Below, one piece after another: positions 43,083 through 53,929 of a stretch of 64,000 nt of DNA. The stretch comes from Methylobacterium sp. PvR107 (GTDB lineage Bacteria > Pseudomonadota > Alphaproteobacteria > Rhizobiales > Beijerinckiaceae): NCBI RefSeq assembly GCF_017833295.1, contig NZ_JAFIBW010000001.1:2294001-2358000 (forward strand), in the 5' to 3' direction. How positions within the stretch are numbered: the stretch's first letter is position 1; every line of letters begins with the position of its first letter. The notes under the pieces are model-generated. The model saw only the letters and a program-made list of their open reading frames with translations, was not told the DNA's origin and made no database searches. The position numbers and the translations under genes are program-made.

Positions 43083-43975
43083 GAACGGCTTCCTTGAGCG
43101 GCGGCCCGGACAATCCGACCCCGGAAGGGCCGGCGGGCCAGGGTGGCGGCGACGCCGCCGAGCGCCGTGAGGGCGAAGGCGGCCTTGCCGTGATGGACTG
43201 TCTCGGAGAGCGGGTCGCGCTCGGTCAGGCCCTTGGCCAGCACCACGGCGAGCCGGTGGATCGCGGCGATCTCCAGGGACAGGCGCAAATCGTCGATCAG
43301 GTCCGGCAGGACCGCGCCCTCGTCGAGGAGGTCCAGGCATTTCTGCGCCAGCTCCCGGATCACGGCCCGCAGCTGCGGCGGCGCCTCGGCCTCGCCGAGC
43401 ATCGCGATCGTGGCGCCGTGGCGGTCGAGGGCGTCCTGCGGGATGTAGACCCGGTCGAGACCGGCGAAATCCTTGCCGCAATCCTGCAGGTGATTGATGA
43501 TCTGGAGCGCCGCGCAGATCGCGTCGGACGGCCCCCAGACCCGGGCCGGGTCCTCGCCGTGGATGTCGAGGACGAAGCGGCCGACCGGCATGGCCGAGTA
43601 ACGGCAATAGTGGATCAGCGCATCCCAGTCGGCATAGCGGCTCTTGCGCGCATCCATCCGGAACGCGTCGAGCAGCTCCAGGGCATGGCGCGGGGGCAGT
43701 TTCCGAGCGGCGAGCTCGCGCTTCAGCGGCTCCGCCTCGGGATCGGACGGGCCGGCGCCGGTGAGCGAATCGGCGAGGCGATCCAGCATCTCGATCTTGC
43801 GCTCGGGCGACAGCGCGGCATGGTCGGCGACGTCGTCGCCGGCGCGGACGAAGTTGTAGAACGCCAGGATCGCGCCCCGGTGGCGGGGATGGATCAGGTG
43901 CGAGGCGACGGGAAAGTTCTCGTCGCGGTGGCCCTTGCCGGAACGCGTCGCGGTCGCGGAATCGAGGCTGCTCAT
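43079..43975 (-). CDS. hpnC: hydroxysqualene synthase
   Basis: This 298-residue squalene/phytoene synthase-family protein has RAGDDVADH (about residue 44) and the second-motif equivalent NHLQDCGKD (about residue 162). HpnC converts presqualene diphosphate to hydroxysqualene. The start overlaps the hpnA stop by four bases (ATGA). In this cluster it directly follows hpnA; the glycosyltransferase gene hpnB often found between them is not here. Confidence 0.92.
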   Translation of the reverse strand: MSSLDSATATRSGKGHRDENFPVASHLIHPRHRGAILAFYNFVRAGDDVADHAALSPERKIEMLDRLADSLTGAGPSDPEAEPLKRELAARKLPPRHALELLDAFRMDARKSRYADWDALIHYCRYSAMPVGRFVLDIHGEDPARVWGPSDAICAALQIINHLQDCGKDFAGLDRVYIPQDALDRHGATIAMLGEAEAPPQLRAVIRELAQKCLDLLDEGAVLPDLIDDLRLSLEIAAIHRLAVVLAKGLTERDPLSETVHHGKAAFALTALGGVAATLARRPFRGRIVRAAAQGSRS

Positions 43976-45000
43976 GCGAGGTATCCCGCTTCGCGGAACC
44001 ACGTGATCGCGTCGGACAGCCCCTCGCGGTAGGGCCGTGCCGTGTAGCCGAGTTCGGCGCGCGCCTTCCTGTCCGAGAAAAACATCCGGTAGCGCGACAT
44101 GCGGATCCCGTCGATCGTCGCGAAGGGCTGCTTGCCGGTGACCCGGGCGGCGAGCTGCGCGAAGAACGCCACCGGGTAGACCGCCGCCCGGGGCAGGTTC
44201 ACGGTCGGCGGCTTGCGGCCGACCATGCCGGCGATGTCGGCGAGCATCTGCGACAGGAACACGTCCTCGCCACCGAGGATGTAGCGCTCGCCGATCCGCC
44301 CGTTGCGGAGCGCCAGCAGGTGGCCGTGGGCCACGTCGTCGACATGAGCGAGGTTGAGCCCGGTATCGACGAAAGCCGGCATCTTGCCGAGCGCGGCCTC
44401 CTGGATGATCCGACCGGTGGGCGTCGGCTTGACGTCGCGGGGGCCGATCGGCGTCGACGGGTTGACGATCACCGCCTTGAGACCGTCCCGGGCGACCATC
44501 TCCTCGACCACGCGCTCGGCCACGACCTTGCTGCGCTTGTAGGCGCCGATGGCGGTCTCGGGCGTCAGCGGCATGGTCTCGTCGGAGGGCGTGACGCCGT
44601 CGGCCGGCGGCTTGATGGTCGCGACGCTCGACGTGTAGACGACCCGCTCCACCCCGGCGTCGAGGGCCGCCCGCATCATCAGGCGCGTGCCGTCGCGGTT
44701 GGTGCGAACGATCTCTTCCATGTCCGGCGCCCAGAGCCGGTAATCGGCCGCGGCGTGGATCAGGTAGCGCTGGCCGCGCATCGCCGCCGCCACGGCGGCC
44801 GGGTCGCGCATGTCGCCCTCGGCGATCTCGACATCGGTCCAGGTGAGGTTCCGGCGCGGGCTCGAGGCGCGCACGAGGATGCGCACCGGGAAGCCGGCCC
44901 GGCGGAACACGTCGACCAGGGCGGATCCGAGAAAGCCGCTCGCGCCGGTGATCAGCACGGGTCCGACCTCGGAAGAGCCGGGGGTTGTGGCCTCTGCCAT
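43972..45000 (-). CDS. hpnA: hopanoid-associated sugar epimerase/dehydratase (extended SDR)
   Basis: This 342-residue NAD(P)-dependent extended SDR has the GASGFLG Rossmann loop (about residues 19-25) and the catalytic YKRSK (GAYKRSKVVAE, near residue 149). HpnA is linked to hopanoid side-chain modification; its exact reaction is unsettled. ATG 45000 is used because the in-frame start three bases upstream is GTG. It lies 130 bp downstream of dxs on the same strand. Confidence 0.88.
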   Translation of the reverse strand: MAEATTPGSSEVGPVLITGASGFLGSALVDVFRRAGFPVRILVRASSPRRNLTWTDVEIAEGDMRDPAAVAAAMRGQRYLIHAAADYRLWAPDMEEIVRTNRDGTRLMMRAALDAGVERVVYTSSVATIKPPADGVTPSDETMPLTPETAIGAYKRSKVVAERVVEEMVARDGLKAVIVNPSTPIGPRDVKPTPTGRIIQEAALGKMPAFVDTGLNLAHVDDVAHGHLLALRNGRIGERYILGGEDVFLSQMLADIAGMVGRKPPTVNLPRAAVYPVAFFAQLAARVTGKQPFATIDGIRMSRYRMFFSDRKARAELGYTARPYREGLSDAITWFREAGYLA

Positions 45001-45130
45001 CACGGATCTGGAGGATTACCGAAAACCAGTGCGGCCGGGGATCCCCAGCCGCGCCGCGCTTGTGTCATCGAACCGCCGGGGCGGCAAGCGATGCGGCGGC
45101 ATGCCCGCACCGCGTGGCTGATGCCGGGTT

Positions 45131-47110
45131 TCAGGCCAGCCGCAGGCGCGAACGGCTGTCCTTGCGCTCCGGCAGGGTGTCGAGGGCGGTCCGGACGATG
45201 GTCTGCGCGTCGAGGCCGGCCTCGGCGTACATCTTCTCCGGGCTGTCGTGGTCCTGGTAGCTGTCCGGCAGCGTCATCGTCCGCACCCGGACCCGGCCCG
45301 CATCCAGCGCGCCCCGCTCCGAGAGGAGATGCAGCACCATCGCGCCGAACCCGCCCCGCGAGCCCTCCTCGATCGTGATCAGGACCTCGTGGTCCCGCGC
45401 CAGCTCCAGGATCAGCGCCGCGTCCAGCGGCTTGGCGAAGCGCGCATCCGCCACCGTCACGGCAACGCCCTGCTCGGACAGCGTGTCCGCCGCCTTCAGC
45501 GCCTCCGCCAGACGCGTGCCGAGCGACAGGATCGCCACCCGCGCCTCCGCGTCCCGGCGCACCACCCGGCCCTTGCCGACGGCCAGGACCTCGCCCCGCT
45601 CCGGAAGCTCGATGCCGACCCCCTCGCCGCGCGGGTAGCGCAGCGCGATCGGCCCCGAATCATGCGCGTGCGCGGTGGCCACCATGTGGACCAGCTCGGC
45701 CTCGTCGGACGCCGCCATCACGGTCATGTTCGGCAGGCAGCACAGGTAGGCGAGGTCGAACGCGCCCGCATGCGTCGCCCCGTCGGCGCCGACCAGGCCC
45801 GCCCGGTCCATGCAGAACCGCACGGGCAGGTTCTGCAGCGCCACGTCGTGCACGACCTGATCGTAGGCCCGCTGCAGGAAGGTCGAGTAGATCGCCACGA
45901 ACGGCCGGTAGCCCTCCGTCGCCAGGCCGCCCGCGAACGTCACCGCGTGCTGCTCGGCGATGCCGACGTCGAAGGTCTTGTCCGGATGCGCCTTGCCGAA
46001 CAGGTCGATGCCGGTCCCGCCCGGCATCGCCGCGGTGATCGCCACGACCTTGTCGTCGGCATCGGCCGCCTTGATCAGGCTCTCGCCGAACACCCGCGTG
46101 TAGGCCGGCGCGTTCGGCTTGGCCTTGGCCTGGACCCCCGAGACCACGTCGAACTTGACCACGCCGTGGTAGCGGTCGGCGCTGGCCTCGGCCGGGGCGT
46201 AGCCCTTGCCCTTGCGGGTGACCACGTGCAGCAGGATCGGGCCGTGCTCGGCGTCGCGGACGTTCTTGAGCACCGGCAGCAGGTGGTCGAGGTTGTGCCC
46301 GTCGACCGGGCCGACATAGTGGAAGCCCATCTCCTCGAACATGGTGCCGCCGCCCACCACCAGGGAGCGGGCATATTCCTCGGCCGCGGCCGCGCGCTGG
46401 TAGAGCGCCTTGGGCAGGAGCTTGCCGAGCTGCTTGGCGGTCTCGCGCAGGGACTGGTAGGCGCCGCCCGAGGCGAGCCGGGCGAGGTAGGCCGACATGG
46501 CGCCGACGGGGGGCGCGATCGACATGTCGTTGTCGTTGAGGATGACGATCAGGCGCGAGTGCAGGGCGCCGGCGTTGTTGAGCGCCTCGTAGGCCATGCC
46601 GGCCGACATCGAGCCGTCGCCGATCACCGCGATGGCGTTGCGGCGCTTCAGGGCGCCGCCCTTCTGCTTGGCGGTGGCGTTGTCGAGGTCGCGGGCGACC
46701 GCCATGCCGAGCGCGGCCGAGATCGACGTCGAGGAATGCGCCGCGCCGAAGGGGTCGTAGACGCTCTCGGACCGCTTGGTGAAGCCCGACAGGCCGCCGC
46801 CCTGGCGCAGCGTACGGATGCGGTCGCGGCGCTCGGTGAGGATCTTGTGCGGGTAGCACTGGTGGCCGACGTCCCAGACGATGCGGTCGTCGGGCGTGTC
46901 GAACACGTGGTGCAGCGCGACGGTGAGCTCGACCACGCCGAGCCCCGAGCCGAGATGCCCGCCGGTGATCGACACCGCGTCGATCATCTCGGCGCGCACC
47001 GCGTCCGCCACAGCCGGCAGATCCGATTCCGGAAGCCCGCGCAACGCCGCAGGATTCGGGACACGATCCAGCAACGCCGATTGCTCAGGTGATATCGCCA
47101 ATGGTCGCAT
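45131..47110 (-). CDS. dxs: 1-deoxy-D-xylulose-5-phosphate synthase
   Basis: This 659-residue TPP-dependent enzyme condenses pyruvate and glyceraldehyde-3-phosphate, the entry step of the MEP isoprenoid pathway. The TPP motif [18 protein letters not shown]...NDN (about residues 160-190), the substrate-His region VGHQCYPHK and the transketolase pyrimidine-binding domain ([11 protein letters not shown], about residue 390) are all intact. Placement upstream of hpnA-C-D-E-shc suits supply of isoprenoid precursors for hopanoids; co-transcription across the 130-bp gap is possible. Confidence 0.96.
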   Translation of the reverse strand: MRPLAISPEQSALLDRVPNPAALRGLPESDLPAVADAVRAEMIDAVSITGGHLGSGLGVVELTVALHHVFDTPDDRIVWDVGHQCYPHKILTERRDRIRTLRQGGGLSGFTKRSESVYDPFGAAHSSTSISAALGMAVARDLDNATAKQKGGALKRRNAIAVIGDGSMSAGMAYEALNNAGALHSRLIVILNDNDMSIAPPVGAMSAYLARLASGGAYQSLRETAKQLGKLLPKALYQRAAAAEEYARSLVVGGGTMFEEMGFHYVGPVDGHNLDHLLPVLKNVRDAEHGPILLHVVTRKGKGYAPAEASADRYHGVVKFDVVSGVQAKAKPNAPAYTRVFGESLIKAADADDKVVAITAAMPGGTGIDLFGKAHPDKTFDVGIAEQHAVTFAGGLATEGYRPFVAIYSTFLQRAYDQVVHDVALQNLPVRFCMDRAGLVGADGATHAGAFDLAYLCCLPNMTVMAASDEAELVHMVATAHAHDSGPIALRYPRGEGVGIELPERGEVLAVGKGRVVRRDAEARVAILSLGTRLAEALKAADTLSEQGVAVTVADARFAKPLDAALILELARDHEVLITIEEGSRGGFGAMVLHLLSERGALDAGRVRVRTMTLPDSYQDHDSPEKMYAEAGLDAQTIVRTALDTLPERKDSRSRLRLA

Positions 47111-47311
47111 CCGCTCGTTCGAGTGTGGCGACGGCCCCGTCGCGAGCCCGAGGCAACCGCGACGCCAGCACGCGGGGGTACGCGTTCATGCTAGAACCCA
47201 CCCGTCCGTCGCTGTCATGATAGTGCCAGTTACGGATGATTGGCGGCGCGATCAATGTCGGGCCGGCGTTTTTTCCAGTCACGTGCCCTTACCGCCACAA
47301 GAGGTCCGCCT

Positions 47312-47566
47312 TTGAGCCCGGCTCGTCTGTGCACAATCCTGCTCACGCTCGCGATTACCGGAAGCAGCCAAGCTTACGCCGAGCCGCGGCCCCCGGACGG
47401 CAATCTCGACTTCCTGTGCAACTTCCTGGGCGATTGTCCGACGCGGGCGGCCCCAGGAGGCCCGGACCGCGATGCGCGACCCTTCGTCGGCAACCTGGGC
47501 CGCCCCTGCGCGTGGCGGTATCGCCCGACCCCGGAGGGATCGCGCCGGGTGCGGGTATGCTGGTGA
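47312..47566 (+). CDS. small secreted hypothetical protein
   Basis: This 84-residue protein starts at TTG 47312 with AGAGG seven to eight bases upstream and encodes a signal peptide (residues 1-24, ITGSSQAYA) plus a short mature part with four cysteines and the GRPCAWRYRPTPEGSRRVRVCW tail (shown in full in two parts: GRPCAWRY and TPEGSRRVRVCW). It ends ten bases inside the nuclease gene in another frame. The non-ATG start and lack of homologues visible by eye keep confidence moderate. Confidence 0.5.
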   Translation: MSPARLCTILLTLAITGSSQAYAEPRPPDGNLDFLCNFLGDCPTRAAPGGPDRDARPFVGNLGRPCAWRYRPTPEGSRRVRVCW

Positions 47567-48450
47567 GGCGGCGCAGGGTATTCTGTGCCGCGATCGTGGC
47601 TGTGGCGGCCCTCGGCGCCGCGCCGGCCCCCGCCGACGAGGCCTGCCCGGGGCTTTTCGCCGATGGCCGGGCGCCCGTGCTCACCAATCCGAAGCTCGCC
47701 GCGCAGACGGTGCCCCTGTGCTTCGAGGCGTTCGCGGTGCTCCATTCCGGGATGGCGCGCACGCCGCTCTATTCGGCCGAGCATCTCACCCGCGCGAGCG
47801 TGGCGGAAGCGCGGACGGTGGTGCGGGACGATTCCTTCCACGAGGAGGCACGGCTTCCGGAGAACCAGCGGGCGTCGCTGGAGGATTACGTCCGCAGCGG
47901 CTTCGACCGGGGCCATCTGGCGCCGGCGGGCGACATGCCGACCCTGCGGGCCCAGGCCGAATCGTTCAGCCTCGCCAATATCGTGCCCCAGAACCGGATG
48001 CTGAACCGCGGCCTCTGGGCCGACATCGAGGAGAGCGTCCGTCGCGTGGCGAGCCGGCGCGGGTCGATCTTCGTGGTGACCGGCGTGATCTTCTCCGGCG
48101 ACGCGGTGCAGCAGATCAGGGGCGGCGTGCTGGTTCCGACCCGGCTGTTCAAGGCGCTCTACGATCCGGCGAGCGGGCAGGCCGGGGCCTACCTCGCGCC
48201 CAACGACGCGTCGAAGGATTGGGGCGCGGTCTCGATCGACGAACTGAACCGGGACTCGGGGATCGACGTGTTCCCGAGCCTTCCGGCCGCGGTCCGGACT
48301 ACCGCGATGATCCTGCCCGATCCCCACGCCAGCGCCCGCTCGGACGAGCACCGCCCGCGACGGGAGGAGACGTGGCCGGACTGGCTCCGGCGCGAGGGCT
48401 ATCGCGTGCTGCGCAGGCTCGTGCACGATCTCCTGCGCGCGATCTTCTGA
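47557..48450 (+). CDS. secreted DNA/RNA non-specific endonuclease
   Basis: This 297-residue nuclease has a basic signal peptide (residues 1-26) and the ββα-metal DRGH motif at 117-120 (FDRGHLAPAGDM) followed by the Mg-coordinating Asn region (LANIVPQNRMLN, about residues 138-149). Such nucleases degrade extracellular DNA and RNA. The extra about 30 residues before the DRGH core contain two cysteines that may form a disulfide. It overlaps the preceding small gene by ten bases and is followed by a small gene 11 bp later. Confidence 0.85.
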   Translation: MLVRRRRVFCAAIVAVAALGAAPAPADEACPGLFADGRAPVLTNPKLAAQTVPLCFEAFAVLHSGMARTPLYSAEHLTRASVAEARTVVRDDSFHEEARLPENQRASLEDYVRSGFDRGHLAPAGDMPTLRAQAESFSLANIVPQNRMLNRGLWADIEESVRRVASRRGSIFVVTGVIFSGDAVQQIRGGVLVPTRLFKALYDPASGQAGAYLAPNDASKDWGAVSIDELNRDSGIDVFPSLPAAVRTTAMILPDPHASARSDEHRPRREETWPDWLRREGYRVLRRLVHDLLRAIF

Positions 48451-48461
48451 CGGGAGCATCC

Positions 48462-48767
48462 ATGGCACAGGACAGGCACGGCAGCCGGCCCGAAACCGGC
48501 GACAGCGGCCAGGACAGGTTCGAGCCCTTCGCCGACGACGCCACCGTGCGCAGCGTCGGCGCCCTGTCGTTCGAGAACGGCAAAGATCGAATCGCCGTGC
48601 ACGGATCGATCGACCTCACGCGGGACAAGGCGGGCCTCGCGCAGGCCAAGCACCTGAGGGAGACCCTGGCGGCGATCGTGAAGGCGCTGGAAACCGGCGA
48701 CCTGCCGGAGGCGGTCGCGGACAGCCCCGACGCGGCGCCGACATCGGTCCGCAATCCGTTCGCCTGA
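48462..48767 (+). CDS. hypothetical 101-residue protein
   Basis: This cytosolic 101-residue protein has no signal peptide or recognised domain. The central segment (VHGSIDLTRDKAGLAQAKHL) and a following amphipathic helix look folded. A GGGAG ribosome-binding site precedes ATG 48462. It lies 11 bp after the nuclease gene and may be co-transcribed. Its small, acidic character next to a nuclease raises, but does not prove, an immunity-like or regulatory partner role. Confidence 0.6.
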   Translation: MAQDRHGSRPETGDSGQDRFEPFADDATVRSVGALSFENGKDRIAVHGSIDLTRDKAGLAQAKHLRETLAAIVKALETGDLPEAVADSPDAAPTSVRNPFA

Positions 48768-48789
48768 CCATCCCAATCGAGGAGCCTTC

Positions 48790-48809
48790 CAGCGGCAACC
48801 TTGCCGCTG
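48790..48809 (+). terminator. palindromic hairpin after the nuclease-operon
   Basis: CAGCGGCAA (48790-48798) and TTGCCGCTG (48801-48809) form a 9-bp stem around two bases, 22 bases after the stop at 48767. It is a plausible 3'-end structure. Confidence 0.45.
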
Positions 48810-48950
48810 CCCGGCGGGGCTGATACTCGGGCAGCGTCATTCTATATCTTGGAGAACGCGCGTACAGGACGGGTGCAGACGCCCCGCACCTGGCCCGTGC
48901 CGCTGGCACGCATTGCGCATTCCCGCACACCACGCCGAGGACGGTCCGCG

Positions 48951-50603
<1,653 letters not shown>

Positions 50604-50614
50604 GCGCCGCCGGA

Positions 50615-50650
50615 ACCCGCTCCCGCCCGCAGGGCCGCGCGGGAGCGGGT
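50615..50650. terminator. strong hairpin between ettA and the convergent epimerase gene
   Basis: A 12-bp perfect stem, ACCCGCTCCCGC (50615-50626) with GCGGGAGCGGGT (50639-50650), with a 12-nt loop begins 11 bases after the ettA stop. It is probably bidirectional; no T tract. Confidence 0.65.
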
Positions 50651-50677
50651 CGCACGGCCTCCTTCATCCGGGCGTGA

Positions 50678-51625
50678 TCAGTCGAGGCGTGATCGCGCTT
50701 CGGCCAGCATCACCGCGAGGCTTTGTGTGAGCGGAAGAGCGGGCCGCCATCCGGTGAGCCGCGCGAACGCCGTGGGGTCGCAGCCCTCGCTGCGCACGCC
50801 CTGCGGCCGGACCCGATCGGGCGTTGCCCGGACCGTGAAGGTCGCCTCCGTCATCGTGCGGAGCGCGTCGAGGATCTCGGCGACCGACGTGATCACCCCC
50901 GATCCGACGTTGAAGATGGCGCCTTCGGGCAGGTCGTCGATCCGCTCGATGACCCGCAGGCACGCCGCAGCGAAGTCGGCGATGTCGAAGAAGTCCCGCG
51001 CGGCCGAGAGGTCGCCGACGTCCAGGCTCGCCTCCGCCAGCCCCCGCTCGATGCGGGCGATCTGCGCGGCGAAGGACGCCACCACGAAGGTCTCGCTCTG
51101 ACCGGGGCCGATATAGTTCGACGGCCGCAGCACGAGATGCTTCACGCCGGCACGGGCGAGCACGTCGCGCAGGATGTACTCGCACGCGTTCTTGGTCCGC
51201 CCGGAGATGGTGTCGGGCCTTGGCGTCACGCCCTCGTCCGGGCGCGGATGGATCCGGAACGCCTCCCCGTAGACCACGGTCGAGCTCAGGAACACGAGGG
51301 CCGCATTGGTCCGGGCCACCGCCTCGGCGAGGTTCAAGGTCCCGAGCAGATCCGCCCGCCAGGCATAGGACGGCGTCTCGCTCGACTGCGCCACCGAGGC
51401 CAGGGCCGCGAGATGGAAGACGATGTCCGGATCGAAGGCTGCAACCGCCTGCGTGAGCCGGCTGGCCTCGAACGGGTCGACCTCCAAAAAGGTCACGCCG
51501 TCGAGCGGCGGCTGTGCGGCCCGGTCGATCCCGAGGATCGGGCTGCCGGCCGGCAGCCCCAGCCGCAGCGCTTCGAGCAGGCGGCGGCCGAGATAATCTC
51601 CGGCTCCGGTGACGAGGACGCGCAT
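50678..51625 (-). CDS. NAD-dependent epimerase/dehydratase, GDP-mannose dehydratase-like
   Basis: This 315-residue extended SDR has the Rossmann loop GAGDYLG (about residues 7-13) and VFLSSTVVYGE with the catalytic-Ser region (about 120). The Tyr expected four residues before the catalytic Lys is replaced: the segment reads ISGRTKNACEY, with Ser at that position. The RDFFDIADFAAACL segment resembles the C-terminal domain of GDP-6-deoxy-hexulose reductases and GDP-mannose 4,6-dehydratases. ATG 51625 begins the conserved domain. The sugar substrate is not inferable. Confidence 0.78.
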   Translation of the reverse strand: MRVLVTGAGDYLGRRLLEALRLGLPAGSPILGIDRAAQPPLDGVTFLEVDPFEASRLTQAVAAFDPDIVFHLAALASVAQSSETPSYAWRADLLGTLNLAEAVARTNAALVFLSSTVVYGEAFRIHPRPDEGVTPRPDTISGRTKNACEYILRDVLARAGVKHLVLRPSNYIGPGQSETFVVASFAAQIARIERGLAEASLDVGDLSAARDFFDIADFAAACLRVIERIDDLPEGAIFNVGSGVITSVAEILDALRTMTEATFTVRATPDRVRPQGVRSEGCDPTAFARLTGWRPALPLTQSLAVMLAEARSRLD

Positions 51626-51936
51626 GGATCCGGCCCCTGGACGGCGTGGACGACCCAAGCCCGGATCGGTCCGCCGCCTCTATAGCGGGTGCGGACGTGA
51701 TGCGAGAGCGGATGCGGCGAGCGGTCGATCGCCGCCGCCCAGCTTCGCGCCGCCCTGCCACACACGCAGATCGGGCTGTTACACTGCGGAGCCGCGCTCG
51801 CGGTCGGCCGGGCTGTTGTCCCTAACGGAACAAAGACGCGTGATCGGCGCAGTCTCGTGCAGCGGTTGCGCGTGTACGCGCTATGTTGCAGTGCGGCCGG
51901 CGAGAACTGACGCCGGCCGGCGAATTCGGCGCGAAG
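51626..51936. other. divergent intergenic region epimerase/OpgC-like
   Basis: These 311 bases lie between divergent starts. A TATAGA-like box on the minus strand near 51680 could serve the epimerase. I see no gene, repeat or RNA. Confidence 0.4.
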
Positions 51937-53112
51937 ATGGGCCGCGTGGCAATCACCGACGATCTTGAGCGGCCAGCCGCCGCCGAACGGCCCAGAACCG
52001 GACCGCGACCCGCCAAGCCGGCCCGCGACGCGCGGGTCGACGTGGTGCGCGGTCTCGCGCTGCTGACGATCTTCCTCGACCACATTCCGCGCAACGCGCC
52101 GGCCCTGTTCACGCTGCACAATTTCGGCTTCTCGGATGCCGCCGAGATCTTCGTGCTCCTGGCCGGCTACTCCTCGATGATCGCCTATGGCGGGTTGTTC
52201 CGCCGCGCCGGCATCCGGACGACGGTCGCGCGCATCCTGCGGCGCTGCCTCCGCATCTACCTGTTCCAGGCGGGGCTCCTGCTCGCGACGCTCGTGATCG
52301 TCCGGATCTGGATGGACCTCACCGGCCTGACGCCGCGATTCGGCGTCGCGCCGCTGCTTCAGATGGGGCTCCTGCCGGGCCTGCTGCGCGGTCTCATGCT
52401 GAACGCGCTGCCGAATTACCTCGACATCCTGCCGCTCTACATCCTGCTGCTGGCTCTGTTCCCGCTGATCTATCTCGGGATGCGGCACGCGGTCTGGGGT
52501 GTCCTGGCGCTGTCGGGCGCCCTGTGGCTCGCCGCCAACCTCGATCACCAGCTGAACCTGCCGAACGCCGCAGCCGATGACGGATGGTATTTCAACCCGT
52601 TCGCATGGCAGTTCCTTTTCGTGATCGGGGCTGCCCTGGCCCTTGCTGTCCGCGCCCGCGACGGCCTGCTGCCCTGGCGGGGCTGGGCCGCTTCCGCAGC
52701 CTGTGCCTATCTGGTCTTTGCCCTGTTCCAGGGAGGGTCGTGGATCGATTGGGGCCTGCCGGACCTGAGGCCGCTGGCGATCGACGCGCCGGACAAGAGC
52801 CATGTCGGCCCCTTGCGCCTGCTCAACATCCTGGCGCTCAGCTACCTGCTGTTCAGCGCCCCTGCCGCGCTGCGCGCCAGCCGGTGGCGCCACTTCCGGC
52901 TGATCGATGCCTGCGGCCGGCATTCGCTGGAGGTCTTCGCGGCCGGCTGCCTGGCGGCGCTCATCGGCCGCATCCTGTACCGCACCTTCGACGCCACATG
53001 GCCGCTGCAGGTCGCCGTCAATCTCGGCGGGCTGGCACTCATGCTGGGCTTGGCGAGCTTCCTGGATGCCCGGCTCCGCAGATCGGCGGATTCGAAGCCG
53101 CCCCGTCGGTAA
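51937..53112 (+). CDS. OpgC-domain membrane protein
   Basis: This 391-residue polytopic protein of about ten hydrophobic helices matches the OpgC/acyltransferase-3-like superfamily: the ARVDVVRGLALLTIFLDHIP opening (about residues 30-49), an EIFVLLAGYSS segment and the RHSLEVFAAGCL helix near the C-terminus. OpgC succinylates periplasmic glucans; activity in this homologue is inferred. The start ATG 51937 avoids 18 upstream non-conserved residues of the ORF. It ends 33 bp before the DUF2256 gene. Confidence 0.82.
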   Translation: MGRVAITDDLERPAAAERPRTGPRPAKPARDARVDVVRGLALLTIFLDHIPRNAPALFTLHNFGFSDAAEIFVLLAGYSSMIAYGGLFRRAGIRTTVARILRRCLRIYLFQAGLLLATLVIVRIWMDLTGLTPRFGVAPLLQMGLLPGLLRGLMLNALPNYLDILPLYILLLALFPLIYLGMRHAVWGVLALSGALWLAANLDHQLNLPNAAADDGWYFNPFAWQFLFVIGAALALAVRARDGLLPWRGWAASAACAYLVFALFQGGSWIDWGLPDLRPLAIDAPDKSHVGPLRLLNILALSYLLFSAPAALRASRWRHFRLIDACGRHSLEVFAAGCLAALIGRILYRTFDATWPLQVAVNLGGLALMLGLASFLDARLRRSADSKPPRR

Positions 53113-53145
53113 GGGCCGGCAGGACCCAGGCCCGGAGGAGCAACG

Positions 53146-53319
53146 ATGCCGCCAATGCGCCGCAAGGGCGACCTCCCGGAAAAGGTCTGCGCGCAATGCG
53201 GCCGGCCCTTCGCGTGGCGCAAGAAATGGGAGCGCGTCTGGGACGAAGTCCGCTACTGCTCCGACCGATGCCGGGCCGAGGCCAGGACGGCGCGCAAGCG
53301 CGACGCGGCGGAAGGGTGA
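53146..53319 (+). CDS. DUF2256 zinc-ribbon protein
   Basis: This 57-residue protein has CX2C (Cys15, Cys18) and CX3C (Cys38, Cys42) with the W-x-K-x-W between ([19 protein letters not shown]), matching DUF2256 small zinc-ribbon proteins. A GGAGGAG ribosome-binding site lies seven bases upstream of ATG 53146. DUF2256 proteins often accompany cryptochrome/photolyase or DASH genes in other bacteria; no such neighbour is here. It lies 33 bp after the OpgC-like gene. Confidence 0.82.
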   Translation: MPPMRRKGDLPEKVCAQCGRPFAWRKKWERVWDEVRYCSDRCRAEARTARKRDAAEG

Positions 53320-53323
53320 CGGC

Positions 53324-53929
53324 TCAACCGCCCCGCAGGGCGCTGAGCCCCGAGGGCGTGTCGATGTCGAGGGCGGTGCCCGGGTCGCCGGGGATCTCCA
53401 GCACGTCGGTCCGCCCCTTCAGGAGCGGCCCGGCGCCATGGTCGCCGACGAGGCGGGTGATCGCGGGACCGAGCCGGCGCAGGTTGAGAAGCACTGGATT
53501 GCCGCGCCGTCCGCCCTGGACCGGGACCACGGCGGCCGGCTCGTCCCGGGCGCCCGTGAAGGCCGCCGCGAGGCGGTCGATATGGGCAGCGGTGACGCGG
53601 GGCATGTCGCCCAGCACCACCACGGCGGCGGTACAGGTCCCCGGCAAAGCCGCGAGACCGGCCCGCAGCGAGCTGGCGAGACCGGCGCGGTAATCCGGAT
53701 TCTCGATGCCGATCAGGTCGAGCCCGTCGAGGGCGGCCCGCACGGCCTCCGCGTGCGCGCCCAGCACGACCACCACCGGACGCGGCCGGGCCCCCAGGGC
53801 GGCCTCGGCCGCATGGCGCACCAGCGGCTTGCCGTCGAGGGGCGCGAGCAGCTTCGGCTCCGGGCCGAAGCGGCTGCCGAGACCCGCGGCGAGCAGGACC
53901 GTGCCGATCTCAGCGCCGATCTCACTCAT
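53324..53929 (-). CDS. MobA/MocA-like molybdenum cofactor nucleotidyltransferase
   Basis: This 201-residue GT-A-like nucleotidyltransferase has the nucleotide-binding loop LAAGLGSRFG (about residues 13-22), the KLLAPLDGKPLVRHA segment, and GDMPRV (about 108). It adds CMP or GMP to molybdopterin for xanthine-dehydrogenase-type enzymes (MocA-like branch). It overlaps the molybdopterin-binding gene by eight bases and is the last of four genes in a cox/xdh-type maturation operon. Confidence 0.87.
   Translation of the reverse strand: MSEIGAEIGTVLLAAGLGSRFGPEPKLLAPLDGKPLVRHAAEAALGARPRPVVVVLGAHAEAVRAALDGLDLIGIENPDYRAGLASSLRAGLAALPGTCTAAVVVLGDMPRVTAAHIDRLAAAFTGARDEPAAVVPVQGGRRGNPVLLNLRRLGPAITRLVGDHGAGPLLKGRTDVLEIPGDPGTALDIDTPSGLSALRGG

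Noticed and set aside
45248..47092. 614-codon plus-strand frame opposite dxs
   Set aside because: Antisense shadow of dxs; the dxs frame has all catalytic motifs.
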